Part shown: positions 41,806 to 51,189 of the stretch, piece by piece | Layout: each line of letters starts with the position of its first letter | Numbering within the stretch: the stretch's first letter is position 1 | Assembly: GCF_022836935.1 (NCBI RefSeq) | Contig: NZ_CP083239.1 | Span: 248,001-312,000 of the forward strand | Source: Ancylobacter polymorphus | GTDB taxonomy: Bacteria; Pseudomonadota; Alphaproteobacteria; Rhizobiales; Xanthobacteraceae | Length of the DNA stretch: 64,000 nt | Direction of reading: 5' to 3' | The notes under the pieces: generated by a model | The model's input: only the letters and a program-made list of their open reading frames with translations | What the model was told of the DNA's origin: nothing | Database searches by the model: none | Position numbers and translations under genes: made by a program

Positions 41806-43239
41806 ATGACGTCCAACGATCTCAAATTCTACATTGACGGCGCCTTCGTCGATCCGGCGGGCAGCCGGACGCTCGACGTGATCGATCCCGCCACCGAGCA
41901 GCCCTTCGCCACCATCTCGCTCGGCGGGCAGGCCGACGTGGATCGCGCCGTCGCCGCCGCCAAGGCCGCCTTCGCCGATTTCCAGTTCACGTCCAAGCAA
42001 GAGCGTCTCGCGCTTCTTGAGGCGCTGCTCGCGGTCTATGAGCGCCGCTACGAAGATGTCGCCCAGGCGATCAGCCGCGAAATGGGCTCGCCGATCGCGC
42101 GGGCCCGCGACTCCCAGGCCTATGCGGGGCTCGGGCACCTCAAGGCGACCATCGAGGCCTTTCGGCGCTTCGAGTTCGACGAGACGCGCGGCACCACGCG
42201 GGTGACGCATGAGCCGGTGGGCGTCGTCGGCTTGATCACTCCGTGGAACTGGCCGCTCAACCAGATCATGTGCAAGGTGGCGCCGGCCATCGCCGCCGGC
42301 TGCACCATGGTGCTGAAGCCGAGCGAGATCGCGCCGATCTCCGGCATCGTCTTCGCGGAGATCGTTCATGAGGCGGGCATCCCGCCGGGCGTGTTCAACC
42401 TCGTGAATGGCACGGGGCCGGAAGTCGGCGCCGCGCTTTCCTCGCATCCGGACATCGACATGGTGTCGTTCACCGGCTCGACCCGCGCCGGCATCGACGT
42501 CGCCCGCAACGCCGCCGCGACCGTCAAGCGCGTGGCCCAGGAACTGGGCGGCAAATCGGCCAATATCGTGCTCCCGGACGCCGATCTCGAAACCGCCGTG
42601 TCCGAGGGCGTGCGCGCCTGCTTCTCCAATACGGGACAGTCCTGCGATGCCCCGACCCGCATGCTTGTGCCGGCCGCACGGCAGGCGGAAGCGCTGGAGA
42701 TCGCTCGCCGCACCGCCGAGACCGTGCGCGTCGGCTCCCCGACCGATGTCGAGACCCAGATCGGGCCGCTGGTCAGTGATGTCCAGTTCGCCAAGGTGCA
42801 GGCGCTCATTCAGGCCGGCATCGACGAAGGCGCGACACTCGTCATCGGCGGCACCGGCAAGCCGGCCGGGCTTGAGACGGGGTACTATGTGAAGCCCACC
42901 GTGTTTGGCGACGTGAAGCCCGGCATGCGCATCGAGCGCGAGGAGATTTTCGGGCCGGTCCTGTCGATCATCCCCTATGAGACGGTCGATGAAGCAATCA
43001 GCATCGCCAACGATACGCTCTATGGCCTCGCCGCCTATGTGCAGGGCACGGATCTCGACGAGGCGCGCCGCGTCGCCGGCCGGCTGCGCGCCGGTTCCAT
43101 TTATCTGAACTATCCGGACTGGGACCTGTTCGCGCCCTTCGGCGGCTACAAGCAGTCCGGCAATGGGCGCGAATACGCGGATTTCGGGCTGCGGGACTTC
43201 CTGGAAATCAAGGGCATCGTCGGCTACGGCGAACCGTAG
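41806..43239 (+). CDS. NAD(P)-dependent aldehyde dehydrogenase
   Basis: 477 residues, full-length ALDH superfamily. Landmarks: VVGLITPWNWPLNQIMCKVAPAIAAG (TPWNWP loop), LKPSE, FTGSTRAG, catalytic Glu in QELGGKS and catalytic Cys280 in FSNTGQSCDAPTRML. The C-terminal YKQSGNGREYADFGL is typical. Substrate not evident. It may have oxidised the aldehyde made by the amine oxidase whose remnant precedes it. GACGAGG lies upstream of the ATG. Confidence 0.93.
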   Translation: MTSNDLKFYIDGAFVDPAGSRTLDVIDPATEQPFATISLGGQADVDRAVAAAKAAFADFQFTSKQERLALLEALLAVYERRYEDVAQAISREMGSPIARARDSQAYAGLGHLKATIEAFRRFEFDETRGTTRVTHEPVGVVGLITPWNWPLNQIMCKVAPAIAAGCTMVLKPSEIAPISGIVFAEIVHEAGIPPGVFNLVNGTGPEVGAALSSHPDIDMVSFTGSTRAGIDVARNAAATVKRVAQELGGKSANIVLPDADLETAVSEGVRACFSNTGQSCDAPTRMLVPAARQAEALEIARRTAETVRVGSPTDVETQIGPLVSDVQFAKVQALIQAGIDEGATLVIGGTGKPAGLETGYYVKPTVFGDVKPGMRIEREEIFGPVLSIIPYETVDEAISIANDTLYGLAAYVQGTDLDEARRVAGRLRAGSIYLNYPDWDLFAPFGGYKQSGNGREYADFGLRDFLEIKGIVGYGEP

Positions 43240-43258
43240 AACGCGGGCCGGTCAGGAA

Positions 43259-43294
43259 CCGATCGCGGCGGGCGGAAGCGCTTGCCGCGATCGG
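43259..43294 (+). terminator. GC-rich hairpin after the aldehyde dehydrogenase gene
   Basis: CCGATCGCGGC (43259-43269) and GCCGCGATCGG (43284-43294) form a perfect 11-bp stem with a 14-base loop, 20 bases after the stop. No U-run, so it could be a Rho-linked or bidirectional terminator-like structure. The rest of the 216-base gap up to the convergent gene holds no supportable gene. Confidence 0.5.
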
Positions 43295-43455
43295 CATGGC
43301 GCGCTGGTGAAAGCGGCCGATCGTGCAGCCGGATCGGTCGAGAAATCCAGACCGGCTCGCGCCTCCGTCCCGACCAGCTGGACGATATCGGCGAGCTTCT
43401 CGGTAAAGCGCTTGGCACTCCCGCGAGCCGGGCGCTGGTTCGAAGCCCCGGCGCT

Positions 43456-45819
43456 CTACGGAAAGATGGCCTTGCTGATGCGCGCGTGCACGCCCCAATT
43501 GCCGTCGGCGACTTGCGTCACGCCGAAATCGACCGCCACCGACATCAGCGAGATCGCCTCGTCCTCATCGAGCCCATAGCGCTCCATCAGGAACTTGCGG
43601 GCGGCGCGGAAGGCGCTGCGTAGCGCCCGGCTCAGCGAGGAGCGCTTGAAGACTTCGGACTGCGCGTTGCGGCCGAGCTCACGCAGGTAATTGGTGTAGC
43701 TGAAGCCATGCAGCAGCCAGGCGTCGGGCGTCTCGATCAAAGGCGCGCCGAGCCCGTTGAGGAAGGGTTTGTCGGTCTCCCCGCGCTTGTGCAGCACGAG
43801 GCGGATCTCGCCGGTGAGCGAACATTCCAGCGCCGTGCCGCTGATCTCGCCATCGCCTTGCGCCAGATGCGGATCGCCAATGGACAGCAGGGCACCCGGC
43901 ACGGCCACCGGCAGATAGACGGAAGACCCCTTGCCGGCGCGCCAATTGTCGATGTTGCCGCCGAAATAACCGGGCGGCACCGAGTCCACCATGTCGCTCT
44001 CGCGCGGTGCCACCGCGATGAAGCCGAAATGCGGGCGGACGGGAATGCGCACGCCGGCGAGCACGGTCTCGCGCTTCTCGATCCGTCCGTGATCGACGGG
44101 AACGCCGGGGTAGTCGATGGTTTCGTGAACGACGCCGAACGGGTCGGTCTGCGGTGCCCAGCGGAAGGAGTAGACCGCCTCCGCGAACCCGCTCTCGCCA
44201 GTGGCATCTGTGCGGTAGATGGTGATGACTTCGCGCTTGCGCGGCTCGTCCAGTACGTCGTCATGATGAAAGCCCCACGCCGCTGCGGCGTTGGAGCCAA
44301 ACGCATAGCCGGCATAGGCCGGGTTGGCGCTGGGGCGCGGCTTCAGGTCGAGAATCTCGACTTCCAGCACATCGCCCGGCTCGGCGCCGTGGACGAAGAT
44401 GGGACCCGTGCAGATATGCACGCCGAAGCCCTCGCCCGCCCCGCGCCCGAAGATCGAGGCGTTGACCGGCCCGGCCCCCCGTCGGTCGACGGCCTTGTAG
44501 TCGGCGGTCCAGCGAAAGACGCTCTCGGCGCCGGGATCGCCGGCGATCATCCGCTCATGATCGTCGTAAGCGTGCTGGGTCAGGGTCTCGATGGTCACGC
44601 GGGCGCCGGAGCGCACCCGGAGTGCGGGCGGAATGCTGCGCGAGAGATAGCCCCAATGCACCGTCTCGCGCGACACCGGCAGGTGATGATGGCCGGGCGC
44701 GACGACCTCGCGCGGGCGCACCGGCTCCGGCACATCGGGGGCCTCGGTGGCGGGCGCGGCTGCGGGCGCCGGACGGGCGGGCCGCGCGCCGGAATGCATG
44801 GGGCGACCTCGGGTCCACCGCGTCTCCACGGTGGCGCCGGAGGATTTGCGGTAGTCGCGCGGCGAGATGCCGTAGGCGGCACTGAACACCCGGCTGAAAT
44901 GCGCCTGATCCGCGAAGCCCCAGCGGAAGCCGATCTCGGCGATGGAGCGGTCAGCGTGCTGCGGGTTGACCAGATCGAGCCGGCACTGCTCCAGCCGGCG
45001 ATGGCGCACATAGTCGGAAAAGGAGCGGTCCTGCCCCTCGAAGAGCCGCTGGATGTAGCGGGCCGACAGCCCCTCCGCGCTGGCGATGTCGTTCACCGAC
45101 AGATCGGGCTCGCGCAGGCGTGCTTCGATCTGGGCGCAGATGCGGGCGAAATGCGCCGCCTGCACCTGAGTGGCGTTGTCTTCCTCTGGCCGCGCTTCCG
45201 CCAGCAGCGCGGAGAGGACGAGTTCGGTGATTGCCGGCTCGGCGGCCATCACGTCGCCGTCCTCCATGACGGCGAAATGCGACGCCAGCGCCCGCATCAG
45301 GGGCCGCGCCGCCGCCGCCGAGACGGTTTCGCCAAGCACCAGCGTCGGCACGGTCGCGGCACGGCTGAAGCGGCCGACCAGCCGCTCGCGCGGCAGACAC
45401 AGCAGCAGAAGCTCGAAATCCTTGCGGAACTGCACCGAGAAAGGGGTGGCGGGATCGCAGACCCAGAGGTCGCCATCGGCGAATTCGGCGGCGCGCCGGC
45501 CGGAATCGGTGAGATGCCCGCGCCCATAGGTGACGAAGCCGATGAGGATCGGCGGCTCGCTCCTCGCCGGCTCCCGGCCCTTCCGGGCGGTCTGATCCCA
45601 GGCGGTAAGCTTCTGCGCCGCCGAGCGCAGCAGGGCAAAGGTCGCCTGGGTCGGCGAGCGCTTGATGGAGACCTCGCCGAAATGGAAGGCGTCGGTGTCG
45701 GAGAGCTGCGCGGCAAGGCCGAGCGAAGCCAGCGTTTCCCGCCACGCCGCCTCCTGCTTGGAGGCGGGAAAGGCGTTGATCGAGATGGGAACGGCGCGGT
45801 TCATGGCAGCGGAACTCAT
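43456..45819 (-). CDS. AraC-family regulator fused to acetamidase/formamidase domain
   Basis: 787 residues from ATG 45819 (ATG 45804 also possible; neither has a clear Shine-Dalgarno, and the open frame extends to 46023). Residues 1-225 form an AraC-type N-terminal sensing domain. Residues 227-329 are a complete double helix-turn-helix (LSVNDIASAEGLSARYIQRLFEG; IAEIGFRWGFADQAHFSRVFSAAYGISPRDYR, in part). A 45-residue Ala/Pro-rich linker follows. Residues 375-787 are a full acetamidase/formamidase: GHHHLPVSRETVHWGYL, GIGD-like GALLSIGDPHLAQGDGEISG and C-terminal SVAVDFGVTQVADGNWGVH. The frame is unbroken across the junction. It is divergent from a TRAP transporter operon. Both activities in one chain are inferred from the domains. 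Confidence 0.9.
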   Translation of the reverse strand: MSSAAMNRAVPISINAFPASKQEAAWRETLASLGLAAQLSDTDAFHFGEVSIKRSPTQATFALLRSAAQKLTAWDQTARKGREPARSEPPILIGFVTYGRGHLTDSGRRAAEFADGDLWVCDPATPFSVQFRKDFELLLLCLPRERLVGRFSRAATVPTLVLGETVSAAAARPLMRALASHFAVMEDGDVMAAEPAITELVLSALLAEARPEEDNATQVQAAHFARICAQIEARLREPDLSVNDIASAEGLSARYIQRLFEGQDRSFSDYVRHRRLEQCRLDLVNPQHADRSIAEIGFRWGFADQAHFSRVFSAAYGISPRDYRKSSGATVETRWTRGRPMHSGARPARPAPAAAPATEAPDVPEPVRPREVVAPGHHHLPVSRETVHWGYLSRSIPPALRVRSGARVTIETLTQHAYDDHERMIAGDPGAESVFRWTADYKAVDRRGAGPVNASIFGRGAGEGFGVHICTGPIFVHGAEPGDVLEVEILDLKPRPSANPAYAGYAFGSNAAAAWGFHHDDVLDEPRKREVITIYRTDATGESGFAEAVYSFRWAPQTDPFGVVHETIDYPGVPVDHGRIEKRETVLAGVRIPVRPHFGFIAVAPRESDMVDSVPPGYFGGNIDNWRAGKGSSVYLPVAVPGALLSIGDPHLAQGDGEISGTALECSLTGEIRLVLHKRGETDKPFLNGLGAPLIETPDAWLLHGFSYTNYLRELGRNAQSEVFKRSSLSRALRSAFRAARKFLMERYGLDEDEAISLMSVAVDFGVTQVADGNWGVHARISKAIFP

Positions 45820-45886
45820 GGGCGGAGAGATGACGCAGGCGGCGCCGGATCGCCAGTGAAGCACTTTGACGAATGGCGCACAAAAA

Positions 45887-45941
45887 CTTGTCGCGTCGAG
45901 AGTCGCCCCCACTGCACAATTCCTCGTCATAGACCGACAAG
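45887..45941. promoter_or_regulatory. Separated inverted repeat in the AraC-amidase/TRAP divergent region
   Basis: CTTGTCG (45887-45893) and CGACAAG (45935-45941) are perfect inverted copies 41 bases apart in an AT-rich 290-base divergent region. AraC-family proteins can bind widely spaced half-sites. Weak evidence, as 7-mers this short can occur by chance. Confidence 0.3.
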
Positions 45942-46109
45942 ATATTGAATAAGAATAATTTTTTTCGCACTCGTACTGGTTCCAGCAACGCCTTCGGCCA
46001 TCCCTCTGCCTCTTTAGGGGCATTGCCGATGCCGCGCTCGGGCGGCTTAGTGGCGTCCAGCAACGTCAAGGCGCCGCCTCTGGCGCCCTCCGGACAAAGG
46101 GGAACAACA

Positions 46110-47204
46110 ATGGATCGCCGTGGATTCCTGGGCGCCGGTCTGGCGGGTACGGCCGCCGTCGCCACTATCGCCGCGCCGCATGTCGCGCGCGCCCAGCAGA
46201 GCTTCAGCTGGAAGATGACCAACGCCTACGGGCCGGGCGCGCCCTTCTATGTCACCGGCCCGGGCAGCCCGACCTATTTCTGCGACCTCGTCGGCAAGAT
46301 GTCGGGCGGGCGACTGACCATCCAGCACTTCGCCGCCGGCGAACTGATCCCGGCGCTGGAAGGCTTCGACGCGGTGTCCTCCGGCACGGTCGAGATGAAC
46401 GCGGCGAATTCCTATTTCTGGGCGGGCAAGGTGCCGGCGGCGCAGTTCTTCACCTGCGTGCCCTTCGGGCTGAACTTCCAGGGCCAGAACGCCTGGATCT
46501 ACCATGGCGGCGGGCTGAAGCTGTGGGAAGAGCTCTACGAGCCCTTCAACCTTGTGCCGATGCCGCTCGGCAATACCGGCGTGCAGATGTCGGGCTGGTT
46601 CCGCAAGCCGATCGAGAAGGTGGAGGACTTCAAGGGCCTGAAGATGCGCATCCCCGGCCTCGCCGGTAAGGTCTATGCGCAGCTCGGCGTCGATGTGAAG
46701 CTGCTGCCCGGCGGCGAGATTTTCCCGGCACTGGAGCGCGGCGTGATCGACGCGGCCGAATTCGTCGGCCCCTATCAGGACCGCCGCCTCGGCCTGCAAA
46801 AGGCGGCCAAATACTATTACACCACCGGCTGGCACGAGCCGAGCAACGTCACTGAGCTCGTCATCAACAAGGCCGCCTGGGAAAGCCTGCCGGACGACCT
46901 CAAGGAAATCGTCCGCGCCGCCGCCATGGCCTGCAACGTGCTCAGCCACACCTGGTGCGAGGCGACCAATGGCGAGGCGATGACCGACCTGGTGAAGAAC
47001 CAGGGCGTGATCGCCGCGCCCTATCCGGCCGAGGTGGTCGCCAAGCTGCGCGACGTCACCACCACCACGCTGCAGCAGCTCGCCGACTCCGACCCCAAGA
47101 TCAAGAAGGTCTACGACTCGTTCAGCAAGTTCGCCGCCGAGCACAGCCAGTGGGCGGGCCTCTCGGAGGCGGTGTACCAGACCCAGATCCGTCGGGGCGC
47201 GTGA
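46110..47204 (+). CDS. TRAP transporter periplasmic solute-binding protein (DctP family)
   Basis: 364 residues from ATG 46110. The N-terminus MDRRGFLGAGLAGTAAVATI is a twin-arginine signal, cleavage after VARA. DctP-family body: SWKMTNAYGPGAPFYVTGPGSPTYF, GRLTIQHFAAGELIPALEGFDAVSSGTVEM, the conserved FKGLKMRIPGLAGKVYAQLG (Arg contact for a carboxylate) and ALERGVIDAAEFVGPYQD. The family binds organic acids, so a carboxylate-bearing ligand is expected. The open frame continues upstream to 45945 but without a start that has a ribosome site. Confidence 0.94.
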   Translation: MDRRGFLGAGLAGTAAVATIAAPHVARAQQSFSWKMTNAYGPGAPFYVTGPGSPTYFCDLVGKMSGGRLTIQHFAAGELIPALEGFDAVSSGTVEMNAANSYFWAGKVPAAQFFTCVPFGLNFQGQNAWIYHGGGLKLWEELYEPFNLVPMPLGNTGVQMSGWFRKPIEKVEDFKGLKMRIPGLAGKVYAQLGVDVKLLPGGEIFPALERGVIDAAEFVGPYQDRRLGLQKAAKYYYTTGWHEPSNVTELVINKAAWESLPDDLKEIVRAAAMACNVLSHTWCEATNGEAMTDLVKNQGVIAAPYPAEVVAKLRDVTTTTLQQLADSDPKIKKVYDSFSKFAAEHSQWAGLSEAVYQTQIRRGA

Positions 47205-47214
47205 GTTCGGGCGC

Positions 47215-47787
47215 ATGAGTTCGACCCCCGTGACCAGCGTGCTGGAAAAATGCGCCCGTGGCCTCGACGCGATCGTCGAGGCCTGCGGCTGGGTCGCGGC
47301 GTGGACGGGCCTCGCGCTCGTCCTCGTCATGGCCGGCAATGTGCTGATGCGCTACGCCTTCAACACCGGCTCGGTGGCCATGCAGGAGCTGGAATGGCAC
47401 CTGATGTCGCCGCTCACGCTGCTCTGCATCGCCTACACCATCAAGCATGAAGGCCATGTGCGGGTGGACATCCTGTTCGCCCGGCTTCCAGTGCGCGTGC
47501 AGCAGGGGATCGATCTGTTCTCGGCCCTCGCGGTGGTGGCGCTCTCGGTCATCATCATCCTTCTGTCCTGGCGCTATGTGGGCCAGTCCTACCGGATCAG
47601 CGAGGGGTCGCCCGACCCCGGCGGGCTGCCTTACCGCTTCATCCTCAAGGCGATGATTCCGGCGGGTTTCGCGCTGCTGCTGCTGCAGAGCCTGGCCGCC
47701 ACGGCGCGCGCGCTCGCCGCCCTGCTTTCTCCCGTCAGCCTACCGCCGGCGCCGTTGTCGGAACAGGTGCCTGCCAATGCCCTATAA
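47215..47787 (+). CDS. TRAP transporter small membrane subunit (DctQ family)
   Basis: 190 residues with four membrane helices. NVLMRYAFNTGSVAMQELEWHLMSPLTLL is the diagnostic DctQ stretch (RY followed by an E-W motif), and IKHEGHVRVDILFARL continues it. Overlaps the large subunit gene by 11 bases. Works with the binding protein upstream and DctM downstream to import the solute with Na+. Confidence 0.94.
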   Translation: MSSTPVTSVLEKCARGLDAIVEACGWVAAWTGLALVLVMAGNVLMRYAFNTGSVAMQELEWHLMSPLTLLCIAYTIKHEGHVRVDILFARLPVRVQQGIDLFSALAVVALSVIIILLSWRYVGQSYRISEGSPDPGGLPYRFILKAMIPAGFALLLLQSLAATARALAALLSPVSLPPAPLSEQVPANAL

Positions 47788-49102
47788 TGAAATCCTGGCG
47801 ATCGCCTGCATCGCCTCCTTCTTCGTCATGCTGTTCGTCGGCGTGCCGGTGGCGCTCACCCTGGCGATCAGCGGCTTCTTCTTCGGCTGGCTCGGCTTCG
47901 GCACGACGCTGTTCAGCCTTTTGCCGGCGCGCATCTACGGCGTCACCGCCAATTACACGCTGATCGCCATCCCGCTTTTCGTGTTCATGGGCGTGATGCT
48001 GGAGAAATCGCGCCTTGCCGACGAACTGATGGAAGTGATCGGCCATCTCTCCGGCAGCCTGCGCGGCGGCATGGGGCTGGGTATCGTCCTGGTCGGCATG
48101 ATGATGGGCGCGACAACCGGCATTGTCGGCGCCACCATCGTCACGCTCGGCCTGCTGACCCTGCCGACCCTGCTGCGGCGGGGCTATGACAAGAGCCTGT
48201 CCTGCGGGGCGATCTGCGCCTCCGGCACGCTCGGGCAGCTCATTCCCCCCTCGACCATCCTCATCCTGCTCGCCGACATTCTCGGCGAATCCGTCGGGAC
48301 GCTGTTCGCCGCCGCCCTGATGCCCGGCTTGATGCTCACCGGCATTTTCTGCATCTACATGCTCGTCGTCGGCATCATCTGGCCGGAGAAGGTGCCCGCC
48401 ATCCCGCTCGAAGAGCGGCGCGCCATGCCGCGCAAGGAGCTATGGCTGAAGGCGCTCAAGGTCGGCCTGCCGCCGATCGGGCTGGTGCTGGCCGTGCTCG
48501 GCTCGATCATCGGCGGCATTGCCGCCCCGACCGAGGCCGCCAGCATGGGCGCGCTCGGCTCCATACTCGTCGCTTCCGTTGCGGGCCGCTTCACGCTGAA
48601 GACGCTGGTCGACACCGTGCAGTCCACCGCGCGCATCACCGCGATGATGTTCTTCGTGCTGATCTGCTCGCAGGTCTTTGCGCTGTCCTTCCGCGGCCTC
48701 GGCGGTGAGCGGCTGGTGCATGACGCCTTCGCCCTGGTGCCGGGTGGAACGGACGGCATCCTGATCTTCATGCTGCTGATCATCTTCGTGCTCGGCTTCT
48801 TCATCGAGTGGATCGAGATCAGCTACATCGTCGTGCCGATGTTCCTGCCGCTGATGCAGAACGCCGGCGTCGATCTGGTCTGGGCGGCGGCGCTGATCGC
48901 CACCGTGCTGCAGACCTCCTTCCTGACCCCGCCCTTCGGCTGGGCGCTGTTCTATCTGCGCGGCGTCGCTCCGCCGGAGGTGCGCACGGCCGACATCTAT
49001 CGCGGCGTCCTTCCCTTCATCGCGCTGCAGTTGATGGCGGTCGCCCTCGTCTTCACCTTCCCGGCGGTGGCCACCTGGCTGCCCAAGGCGATCGGCTGGT
49101 AG
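47777..49102 (+). CDS. TRAP transporter large permease (DctM family)
   Basis: 441 residues, about 12 membrane segments. Typical DctM motifs: FFVMLFVGVPVALTLAISGF, IAIPLFVFMGVMLEKSRLADELM, GIVGATIVTLGLLTLPTLL, ASGTLGQLIPPSTILILLAD and PTEAASMGALGS. Forms the Na+-coupled channel of the TRAP system. Followed 12 bases later by a gamma-glutamyltransferase gene, probably in the same transcript. Confidence 0.95.
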   Translation: MPYNEILAIACIASFFVMLFVGVPVALTLAISGFFFGWLGFGTTLFSLLPARIYGVTANYTLIAIPLFVFMGVMLEKSRLADELMEVIGHLSGSLRGGMGLGIVLVGMMMGATTGIVGATIVTLGLLTLPTLLRRGYDKSLSCGAICASGTLGQLIPPSTILILLADILGESVGTLFAAALMPGLMLTGIFCIYMLVVGIIWPEKVPAIPLEERRAMPRKELWLKALKVGLPPIGLVLAVLGSIIGGIAAPTEAASMGALGSILVASVAGRFTLKTLVDTVQSTARITAMMFFVLICSQVFALSFRGLGGERLVHDAFALVPGGTDGILIFMLLIIFVLGFFIEWIEISYIVVPMFLPLMQNAGVDLVWAAALIATVLQTSFLTPPFGWALFYLRGVAPPEVRTADIYRGVLPFIALQLMAVALVFTFPAVATWLPKAIGW

Positions 49103-49114
49103 AGGTCGCGTGAC

Positions 49115-50704
49115 ATGCTAAACACGGTTCGTGCCCGTCGGGGCATGGTGACCTCGCCGCATCATCTGGCGAGCGAGGCGGGGCTGCGCGTTCTGCGCGA
49201 GGGCGGCAATGCCATCGAAGCCACGGTGGCCATGGCTGCCACGCTGGCGGTCGTCTACCCGCATATGACAGCGATCGGCGGCGATGGCTTCTGGCTGATC
49301 GGCGCGCCGGGCGAAACCCCGGTCGGCATCGATGCCTGCAGCCGCGCCGCCGCCGCGGCGACGCCGGAGCTTTATGCGCAGGCGGGCCTGACGACGATCC
49401 CGCCGCGCGGCCCTCTGGCGGCCAACACGACGGCCGGGACCGTTGCGGGCTGGGGCGAGGCCTTGAGGCTGAGCACTGAGCGCGGCGGACGTCTGCCGCT
49501 CGCCCGCCTTCTGGAAGACGCGGTCTGGCACGCCCGAAACGGCTTTGCCGTGACCGCCAGCCAGAGCCAGCTCACCGCCGCCAAGCTGCCGGAACTTGCT
49601 GACGTGTCGGGTTTCGCCGACGTGTTCCTCACGGACGGCGCCGCCCCGGCCACCGGCGCGACGATGACGCTGCCGGCCCTGGCGCAGACGCTGGAGCGGC
49701 TCGGCCGCGAGGGCACGGAGAGCTTCTATCGCGGCCCGCTCGCCCGCGACATCGCCCATGATCTCGCCGCTGCCGGAACGCCGGTGACGGCGGACGACCT
49801 CGCCGCCTGCCGCGCCAGCCGGGTGGAGCCGCTGCAGGTCGACCTGCCGGGCGTCCGGCTGTTCAACTTCCCGCCGCCCACTCAGGGGCTGGCCTCGCTG
49901 ATGATCCTCGGCATTTTCAGCCGGCTCGGCGTGCGGGACGCGGAGGGCTTCGCCCATCTCCACGGGCTCATCGAGGCGACCAAGCAGGCGTTCCTCGTGC
50001 GCGACCGCGTCGTCGGCGACCCCGGCACGATGAGCGAGGATCCGCGCGCTTTTCTTGCCGACGGCGTTCTCGAACGCCTCGCGCGGCGCATCGACCCGGC
50101 GCGGGCGCTGCCCTGGCCGGCGCCGCCTTCCGCCGGCGATACGGTGTGGCTGGGCGCCATCGACCGCGACGGCCTCGCCGCCAGCTTCATCCAGAGCATC
50201 TATTTCGAATTCGGCTCCGGCGTGGTGCTGCCGCAGACCGGCATCGTCTGGCAGAATCGCGGTTCGAGCTTCGCCCTTGCGGGAGACGGGCCGCGCCTGC
50301 TCGCCCCGGGCCGCAAGCCCTTCCACACGCTGAACCCCGCCATGGCGAGCTTCGCCGATGGCCGGCACATGGTCTATGGCACGATGGGCGGCGAGGGACA
50401 GCCGCAGACGCAAGGAGCGCTGTTCTCGCGCTACGGCCTGTTCGGCCAGGAACTTCAGGCGGCGATCACCGCGCCGCGCTGGCTGCTCGGCCGGACCTGG
50501 GGGGCAGAAACCGTGACGCTGAAGCTAGAGGATCGCTTCCCGCCGGACCTCATCGCCGCCCTGCGCGCCGCCGGGCACGATGTGGAGATGGTGCCCGCCT
50601 TTGACGCGATGATGGGTCATGCCGGCGCCATCGTCCGCCGCCCTGACGCCACGCTCGAAGGCGCGGGAGACCCCCGCAGTGATGGCGTCGCGATGGGTTT
50701 TTGA
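49115..50704 (+). CDS. Gamma-glutamyltransferase-family protein
   Basis: 529 residues. GGT fold: GMVTSPHHLASEAGLRVLREGGNAIEATVA, TAIGGDGFWLIG (GGT has GGGGF), TTAGTVAGWGEAL, and the auto-cleavage nucleophile region GDTVWLGAIDRDG with Thr343, then NRGSSFAL and PFHTLNPAMA. The distance from the start to Thr343 fits a large-plus-small-subunit precursor. No signal peptide is obvious, unlike secreted GGT enzymes. It likely hydrolyses a gamma-glutamyl or similar amide compound imported by the TRAP system. Specificity uncertain; cephalosporin-acylase-like relatives exist. Confidence 0.88.
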   Translation: MLNTVRARRGMVTSPHHLASEAGLRVLREGGNAIEATVAMAATLAVVYPHMTAIGGDGFWLIGAPGETPVGIDACSRAAAAATPELYAQAGLTTIPPRGPLAANTTAGTVAGWGEALRLSTERGGRLPLARLLEDAVWHARNGFAVTASQSQLTAAKLPELADVSGFADVFLTDGAAPATGATMTLPALAQTLERLGREGTESFYRGPLARDIAHDLAAAGTPVTADDLAACRASRVEPLQVDLPGVRLFNFPPPTQGLASLMILGIFSRLGVRDAEGFAHLHGLIEATKQAFLVRDRVVGDPGTMSEDPRAFLADGVLERLARRIDPARALPWPAPPSAGDTVWLGAIDRDGLAASFIQSIYFEFGSGVVLPQTGIVWQNRGSSFALAGDGPRLLAPGRKPFHTLNPAMASFADGRHMVYGTMGGEGQPQTQGALFSRYGLFGQELQAAITAPRWLLGRTWGAETVTLKLEDRFPPDLIAALRAAGHDVEMVPAFDAMMGHAGAIVRRPDATLEGAGDPRSDGVAMGF

Positions 50705-51189
50705 CCGGTCGGAAGCCCATCAAGCGGGCGCCTGCTGGTTCAGGGGATCGTCCGCTTCGAGCAGGCGGGTGAGGTTGATGCCGCGTCAGCCTGGCGCTGG
50801 CGGCGGACAAAGGCGCATGTCCTCCGGAGGCGACAACGGCGGTGTTGCAGTGGACCCCTGCCGCCCGATTAGCGATGTCCCGCATGCGCGCAGTTTAGTT
50901 TAGCCGATCTAGCTCTTGGCGCGTTGCTATCCTGCCTCGACCGAATTGATCGCTCGCGCCATCAATTTAACCCCTCTCCTTCGCAGGAGGCATCTGTTTC
51001 CCAGCCTGCGTTCGGATGACGAGAATAGGCTGAACACCTCTCGCCCGCGGCTGGGCTTCGACAAGAGCTAGGTGACCTTAGGTAGCTTTTGGGTGGCGGC
51101 TGCGAAGCGGTTCAACGAGACGGGCTAATTGAGACCACCAAGCGCCAGCATACGCACTCAGCCATGAAAACACATAGATAAACATTCTA
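50705..51189. other. Non-coding, partly AT-rich gap; no gene supported
   Basis: Follows the gamma-glutamyltransferase stop. Base composition becomes visibly more AT-rich and no frame has coherent coding character. Short frames on either strand give low-complexity Arg/Pro/Ala peptides typical of shadow reading. Probably the left flank of a decayed insertion next to the tRNA gene. Confidence 0.6.

Noticed and set aside
43708..45948. 746-codon plus-strand frame opposite the AraC-amidase fusion
   Set aside because: Low-complexity shadow; the minus strand carries two complete known domains.
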